Source of the DNA: a virus
Length of the DNA stretch: 31,465 nt
IMG/VR virus record: IMGVR_UViG_3300035661_000235
Coordinates: 1 to 31,465 of that record
Strand: one strand, 5' to 3'
Part shown: positions 28,045 through 31,465 of the stretch, piece by piece
How the letters are laid out: each line of letters begins with the position of its first letter
Position numbering within the stretch: the stretch's first letter is position 1
Program-made: the position numbers and the translations under genes
Notes under the pieces: generated by a model
Seen by the model: the letters and a program-made list of their open reading frames with translations, nothing else
The model's database searches: none
What the model was told of the DNA's origin: nothing

Positions 28045-28473
28045 GTGAGCGTGCTTAAAAATCCAGCGAGCGACCTCGCGACCTACCTCGCCGGGAAGAC
28101 GGTGGGGGGCGTCGCGCTGGTCCAGGCGACCAACCTCTTCGTGGGCAAAATGCGCGGCAACGACACCACGCCGAGCCCCTCGGTCTGGCTGCTCAACACC
28201 GGGGGCCCCCCCCCTGAACCCTACCTGGGCGGCTCGAGGCAGGGCTTCTACCGCGCCCAGGTGCAGATCCTCGTGCGCGGACCCGCGGGCGACATGCAGA
28301 CAGGCGAGCAGATCGCTCGCGACGTGTTCGAGCTAGTCGCCCAGCTGCAGCTGACGGGGTACGTGAGCACCTTCGCGCAGAGCGCCCAGCCCATATGGCT
28401 GCTCGAGGACAACGCGCAGCACGACGTGTGGGTGACGAACGTCGAGTGCCAGTACGTCGCGGCACTCGGGTAG
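28045..28473 (+). CDS. Tail terminator / minor capsid-type protein
   Basis: 142 residues from GTG 28045, 2 bp after the previous stop. Features: LKNPASDLATYLAGKTVGGV, ATNLFVGKMRGNDTTPSPSV, WLLNTGGPPPEPYLGGSRQG, FYRAQVQILVRGPAGDMQTG and the end WVTNVECQYVAALG; this is the two-strand, two-helix layout of phage tail terminators and minor capsid proteins. It caps the tail tube and stops its growth. The DNA contains a C-run (about 28204-28212) that could be an error-prone site. The 13-bp late motif follows the gene. Confidence 0.7.
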   Translation: MSVLKNPASDLATYLAGKTVGGVALVQATNLFVGKMRGNDTTPSPSVWLLNTGGPPPEPYLGGSRQGFYRAQVQILVRGPAGDMQTGEQIARDVFELVAQLQLTGYVSTFAQSAQPIWLLEDNAQHDVWVTNVECQYVAALG

Positions 28474-28478
28474 CAGCT

Positions 28479-28491
28479 TGTGAAAGCCTCG
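28479..28491 (+). promoter_or_regulatory. Late-gene motif copy 4 (TGTGAAAGCCTCG)
   Basis: In the gap between tail terminator (stop 28471-28473) and the tail tube gene. Its first base is 48 bp before the ATG at 28527. The GTGAAAGCC frame is out of frame with the gene. The following bases (CGCGACGGT) also match copy 3 (CGTGACGGT). Confidence 0.65.
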
Positions 28492-28526
28492 CGCGACGGT
28501 GCGCTTGCTCAGGAGGCACGCACCGC

Positions 28527-28949
28527 ATGGCTCTTCCCAGTCACCCGCTCAAATTTTACGTTCGAAGCGACGCCACCGCCCCGTCTGCGACTGACGAGGT
28601 CGCGGGCCTCAACAACTGCGACTACTCGCCCAACGTCGACCTGCTCGACGTCACCGACTTCAAGGACACCTCGGGTGCCAAGCTGAAGATGGCGGCGCTT
28701 ACCGACGGCTCGATCACCGCCTCGGGCGACGCGCTGCTGAGCGACACGCCTCAGTCGCTGATTCGCAGCTCGATGCTCACGGGCGCTAGCGTCTGGGTGA
28801 CGATCCAATTCAACCCATCCGGCACCGCCGGGCAGAAGGGGTTCCAGATCGAGACCAAGGTGAAGAACTACAAGGTGAAGGGCAGCGTCGCTGGCAAGAA
28901 CGAGTTCGACGCCGACTTCGAGTTCACCGGCGCTCCGTCGCTCGTCTGA
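28527..28949 (+). CDS. Major tail tube protein
   Basis: 140 residues; AGGAGG lies about 11 bases before the ATG. MALPSHPLKFYVRSDATAPS, LLDVTDFKDTSGAKLKMAAL, TDGSITASGDALLSDTP and the end VKNYKVKGSVAGKNEFDADF plus EFTGAPS are typical of siphovirus tube proteins (gpV/TTP type). Its final strand pair and YKVK-x(5)-FTGAP pattern is shared with the next gene. Highest-copy tail component expected, which fits its own late motif and a strong ribosome site. Confidence 0.85.
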   Translation: MALPSHPLKFYVRSDATAPSATDEVAGLNNCDYSPNVDLLDVTDFKDTSGAKLKMAALTDGSITASGDALLSDTPQSLIRSSMLTGASVWVTIQFNPSGTAGQKGFQIETKVKNYKVKGSVAGKNEFDADFEFTGAPSLV

Positions 28950-28979
28950 TCGAGCACATCACCCGAACGGAGAGCGACG

Positions 28980-29630
28980 ATGGCGACGCCGGCCTACCCG
29001 ATTCAGCTCAAGATTGCCTCGGCAACGGTCACGGTGATGACCTCCGAGGCGACCACGGCGATCGTCACGGGTTCGCAATACCAGATCGTCAACACCGCAA
29101 AGCGCGCGGTCGATCCTGCGACCACGCTCGTGGTGAAGGACGGCGCTGCCACGGTTCCGACGGCCAACGTCTCGTTCGACTACCTCTTCGGGATCGTAAC
29201 CTTCGTCGGGTACACGGCCACTGGTGCCGTGACGATCACCGGGGCCTACCTCTCGACGCAGTCGATCGCTGAGGGGAATGGAATCGAGCTCAACCTGTCT
29301 ACCGACCTGGTCGACGTGAGCGTGTTCGAGTCGAGCTTCAAGAAGAAGCTCGCAGTTCTGCTCGACTCCGATGGCTCGATCGCGATGCTGCGCATTCCGC
29401 TCGAGGATCTCGACTCGCTCACGGCCGGAACGCAGTCGTTCGACTCGTGGATGCGATCGGGCACGCCCAAGCTGCTCGACGTGCTCTTCACAGCCGGCGC
29501 CAGGTGGCGCGGGTGGGTCGTCTTCAAGGACTACAAGGTCAAGTCCGCGATCGCGGGCGTGATCGAAGTGTCGTTGGACTTCACCGGCGCTCCGCAGGGT
29601 GCGGGGGCCGTTTTCTCCTGGGGTGCCTGA
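28980..29630 (+). CDS. Second tail tube-like protein
   Basis: 216 residues; GGAGAG lies about 7 bases before the ATG. C-terminal two-thirds resemble the preceding tube protein: VDVSVFESSFKKKLAVLLDS and SDGSIAMLRIPLEDLDSLT like DVTDFKDTSGAKLKMAALTDGSI, and FKDYKVKSAIAGVIEVSLDF ending FTGAP. The first 80 residues are an extra beta domain (LKIASATVTVMTSEATTAIV; ANVSFDYLFGIVTFVGYTAT). Two consecutive tube-type proteins occur in some siphoviruses where both build the tube or one forms a specialised ring. Which is true here cannot be seen. Confidence 0.7.
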   Translation: MATPAYPIQLKIASATVTVMTSEATTAIVTGSQYQIVNTAKRAVDPATTLVVKDGAATVPTANVSFDYLFGIVTFVGYTATGAVTITGAYLSTQSIAEGNGIELNLSTDLVDVSVFESSFKKKLAVLLDSDGSIAMLRIPLEDLDSLTAGTQSFDSWMRSGTPKLLDVLFTAGARWRGWVVFKDYKVKSAIAGVIEVSLDFTGAPQGAGAVFSWGA

Positions 29631-30004
29631 TGCCTGCCGCCGCTGCTGAACTTCGAACCCGATGCCTCAATAAGCCTCGCCGTAACCTCGTCTCGGTGCT
29701 CGACAAGTCGGGCACCGAGACGGGCTTCTTCGTCCGTCCACTCACGATCGCGCAACGATCGCAGATCATGAAGGCCGCGAAGATCGCGCCCAACGAAGCT
29801 GGTGGCGCTCCCGTCGTCGATCTCGCTGGAATGCAGGTTGCCGCGATGATCGAGGCCATCGTCGACAGCACGGGCACCAGCGTGTTCTCGCCGCTCGACC
29901 TCGAAGCGCTGCTGAACTGCGAGCTCGACGCCGAGATGGAGATGCTTTCGGCTGCCGCGATGAAGCAGGTCAACGTCGACCAGGAGACGATCGCAAAAAA
30001 CTGA
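29630..30004 (+). CDS. Tail assembly chaperone, short form (gpG-like)
   Basis: 124 residues from the ATG at 29630 overlapping the previous stop (TGATG). Helical: RPLTIAQRSQIMKAAKIAPN, MQVAAMIEAIVDSTGTSVFS, PLDLEALLNCELDAEMEMLS, AMKQVNVDQ. Ends at TGA 30002-30004 just after the slippery heptamer. It is the equivalent of lambda gpG, which coats the tape measure during tail assembly. Position before the tape measure and the slippery site confirm the call. Confidence 0.85.
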   Translation: MPAAAAELRTRCLNKPRRNLVSVLDKSGTETGFFVRPLTIAQRSQIMKAAKIAPNEAGGAPVVDLAGMQVAAMIEAIVDSTGTSVFSPLDLEALLNCELDAEMEMLSAAAMKQVNVDQETIAKN

Positions 30005-30186
30005 GGCGCGATGGCGAGAGGCAGCTCCTCTACGCCATCGCTCGAGAGATCGGCGGGACAGCTGACGAGATCGCCGAGCGCCTCACCGTAGACGAGCTCT
30101 TCGAGTGGGCCGAGGTCTTCAAAATGGAGAGCGAAGCCAACAAACGCGCCATGGCTGACGCCAAGCGCAAGCACGGAAGGGGGTAA
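29630..30186 (+). CDS. Tail assembly chaperone, frameshifted form (gpGT-like)
   Basis: Joined product of 29630-30001 and, after a -1 shift, 30001-30186; about 185 residues. The extension (LRRDGERQLLYAIAREIGGT, then ADEIAERLTVDELFEWAEVF, KMESEANKRAMADAKRKHGR) is a natural helical domain with no start codon of its own near the front, which fits gpT-type domains made only as a fusion. It binds the tail tube protein in lambda. It ends 3 bp before the tape measure GTG. Confidence 0.85.
29995..30001 (+). other. -1 programmed frameshift site AAAAAAC
   Basis: The heptamer reads A-AAA-AAC in the gpG frame (GCA AAA AAC TGA), the exact X-XXY-YYZ form, with the zero-frame stop immediately after. The -1 frame is open for 61 codons to 30186. 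Classic gpG/gpGT arrangement of lambda-like phages. Confidence 0.9.
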
Positions 30187-30189
30187 CTC

Positions 30190-31465
30190 GTGGCGCTCAA
30201 GGTCGGCTCTCTCTTCGTCGGCCTCGAGGCGAACGCAACGGGGCTCCTGCAGGGACTCAGCGACTCCCTGAAGGCCGTGGAGCGCTTCACGAAGGAGGCA
30301 AAGCGCGCAGCCGGAGATATTGCGGCCATGTCCACTGCGCTCACCGCGATCGGTGGAGCAGCGCTTCACCTGGCTGCCGACCTCAACGGACCTACGAAGG
30401 CCGCGGTCAACGATCTCTCGGTCGCGACGAAGCAGCTCGCGGTGCCGATCGCCCAGCTGCTCTTGCCTGCGGTGCGCGCGCTCACCGCAGATATTCGTAC
30501 GTTCGCGCAGTACGTGGCCGGCCTCGACCCTCACCTGAAGGGACAGATCGCGAACTTCGCCAAGTGGTCCGTGGAGATCGGCGGCGTGGCGATGATCGGA
30601 TCGAAGGTGATCGGGGTGATCTCCGGCCTCTCAGGGGTCTTCTCGGCGCTGTTCGGTGTCCTGGCGGCGATCGGCGCGGGGCCCATCTTGGCGATCGTTG
30701 CTGGGATCGCGATCGTCGTCGGCGCCATCGTCGGTCTCCACGCCGCGTTTCGAACGAACTTCATGGGGATCTCTGACGCGACGCGCGCCTTCTCCGAATG
30801 GTTCACGGCTACGTTCTCCGAGTCCTTTGACGCCATCGTCGGGAACGCGAAGCTCTGGGTGCAGGCCGTCAGCCTGCTGCTGCAGAAGCTGGTCGACGCG
30901 ATCGCCATCGTCGAGGCCGTCATGGGCGAGCCGGCCGAAGGGCTCAAGGCCTCGAGCTGGGCGATGAAGGCGTTGATCCAGGGGATCACCGACGACCTGC
31001 TCGCAGGCAAGACCCACTTCATTTCCGCGGCGCTCGACCTCGGAAGCTCCTTCGGCGAGTCGTTCACGAAGGAAGTCCAGCTCATGATGAATGAGCTCGG
31101 AGTCTCGAAGTGGATCGACGGAATCAGGGGGCAGTTCAAGAAGGGATCTCTCGCTGGCGTAGGAGGCCCGCAAGGTGACAGCGCCGAGACCCGCGGCATG
31201 GCCTCGATCGAGGCGCAGAACGAAGCCATGAGGGCCGCGCGCCTCGCGAACGTCGCCCGCGACGTCGCCACCGGGAGGTCGAATCAGCAAGACGTCGACA
31301 TGGTCTCGGCGAATATCCAGGAGCTGAAGGCCCTCGAGGCACACTCGATCGCGCTCGATCGAGCGAAGACGCTTCAGTGGGCGTCTGCCGAGGCGCAGGC
31401 GAAGGAGATCAAGGCCGCGCAGGATGCCGCGAGCGCCTTCGGGCAGTTCCGGTCAGCCCTGGCCA
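30190..31465 (+). CDS. Tape measure protein, N-terminal part (continues at 1)
   Basis: Starts at GTG 30190 after GGAAGGGGG and runs off the window end, continuing in frame at base 1 (764 residues in all). The N-terminus is VALKVGSLFVGLEANATGLL then QGLSDSLKAVERFTKEAKRA, the usual start of tape measure proteins (a strand then long helices). Residues about 120-180 form a hydrophobic block (GVISGLSGVFSALFGVLAAI; ILAIVAGIAIVVGAIVGLHA). A tail of roughly 0.15 nm per residue would be about 115 nm long, if the usual scaling applies. The last 127 bases are the repeat of the window's start. Confidence 0.9.
   Translation, partial: MALKVGSLFVGLEANATGLLQGLSDSLKAVERFTKEAKRAAGDIAAMSTALTAIGGAALHLAADLNGPTKAAVNDLSVATKQLAVPIAQLLLPAVRALTADIRTFAQYVAGLDPHLKGQIANFAKWSVEIGGVAMIGSKVIGVISGLSGVFSALFGVLAAIGAGPILAIVAGIAIVVGAIVGLHAAFRTNFMGISDATRAFSEWFTATFSESFDAIVGNAKLWVQAVSLLLQKLVDAIAIVEAVMGEPAEGLKASSWAMKALIQGITDDLLAGKTHFISAALDLGSSFGESFTKEVQLMMNELGVSKWIDGIRGQFKKGSLAGVGGPQGDSAETRGMASIEAQNEAMRAARLANVARDVATGRSNQQDVDMVSANIQELKALEAHSIALDRAKTLQWASAEAQAKEIKAAQDAASAFGQFRSALA
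31339..31465. repeat. Terminal direct repeat, right copy
   Basis: Exact copy of 1-127. Count only one copy when annotating the circular genome. Confidence 0.93.

Overview
The window is one complete, circularised genome of a small temperate siphovirus. Its first 127 bases (1-127) are repeated exactly at its end (31339-31465), so the circle is 31338 bp and the tape measure gene is merely cut by the linearisation point. The gene order is lambda/HK97-like: terminase, HK97-type portal, protease and capsid, connectors, tail tube, gpG/gpGT chaperones with a canonical slippery site, tape measure, tail tip and lysis. The DNA is GC-rich by eye (not computed), and genes are packed with ATGA/GTGA/TGATG overlaps. 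The host is probably a high-GC Gram-negative. The lipoprotein at 9230-9919 resembles, from memory, myxobacterial lipoproteins, so Myxococcota is a plausible but unproven host.

Layout. 19478-31338 and 1-4654, rightward: packaging, head, neck and tail genes. 4691-6853, rightward: lysis and membrane cassette with a CHAP-like endolysin. 6879-9190, leftward: six small genes of unknown role, including an Asp/Ala/Thr-repeat protein, an AT-hook/ribbon-helix-helix-like protein and Cys-rich proteins. 9230-10613, rightward: a lipoprotein (likely moron), then an operator/promoter and a small RHH-like regulator. 10765-12665: an excisionase-like MerR/HTH protein, a divergent-type tyrosine integrase on the minus strand, and an attP carrying the 3' part of tRNA-Glu(TTC) between two pairs of arm-type repeats. 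12529-19131, rightward: about a dozen tightly coupled early/replication genes (LexA-like wHTH regulator, small zinc-binding proteins, a C5-methyltransferase lacking its catalytic core, a replication initiator with iteron-like repeats inside it, a RusA-like resolvase, and a DNA methyltransferase fused to HTH and zinc modules). 19132-19459 is a G/C-homopolymer-rich non-coding gap, the best place for a packaging site.

How the parts may work together. The attP core sits inside the first codons of the LexA-like regulator. Integration into host tRNA-Glu would therefore separate this regulator from its own start codon and ribosome site and place it just downstream of the restored tRNA gene, which could be an integration-dependent switch. 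A 13-bp motif (TGTGAAAGCCTCG) occurs exactly four times, each time in a gap before a late gene (4663, 21448, 23030, 28479), three times 28-29 bp before the ATG. It is the best candidate for a phage-specific late control element. Two promoters with the same layout (TTGCAA/C, 17 bp, TACAAG/A) overlapping TTGC...GCAA palindromes, at 8522-8550 and 10171-10199, may form one regulatory circuit.
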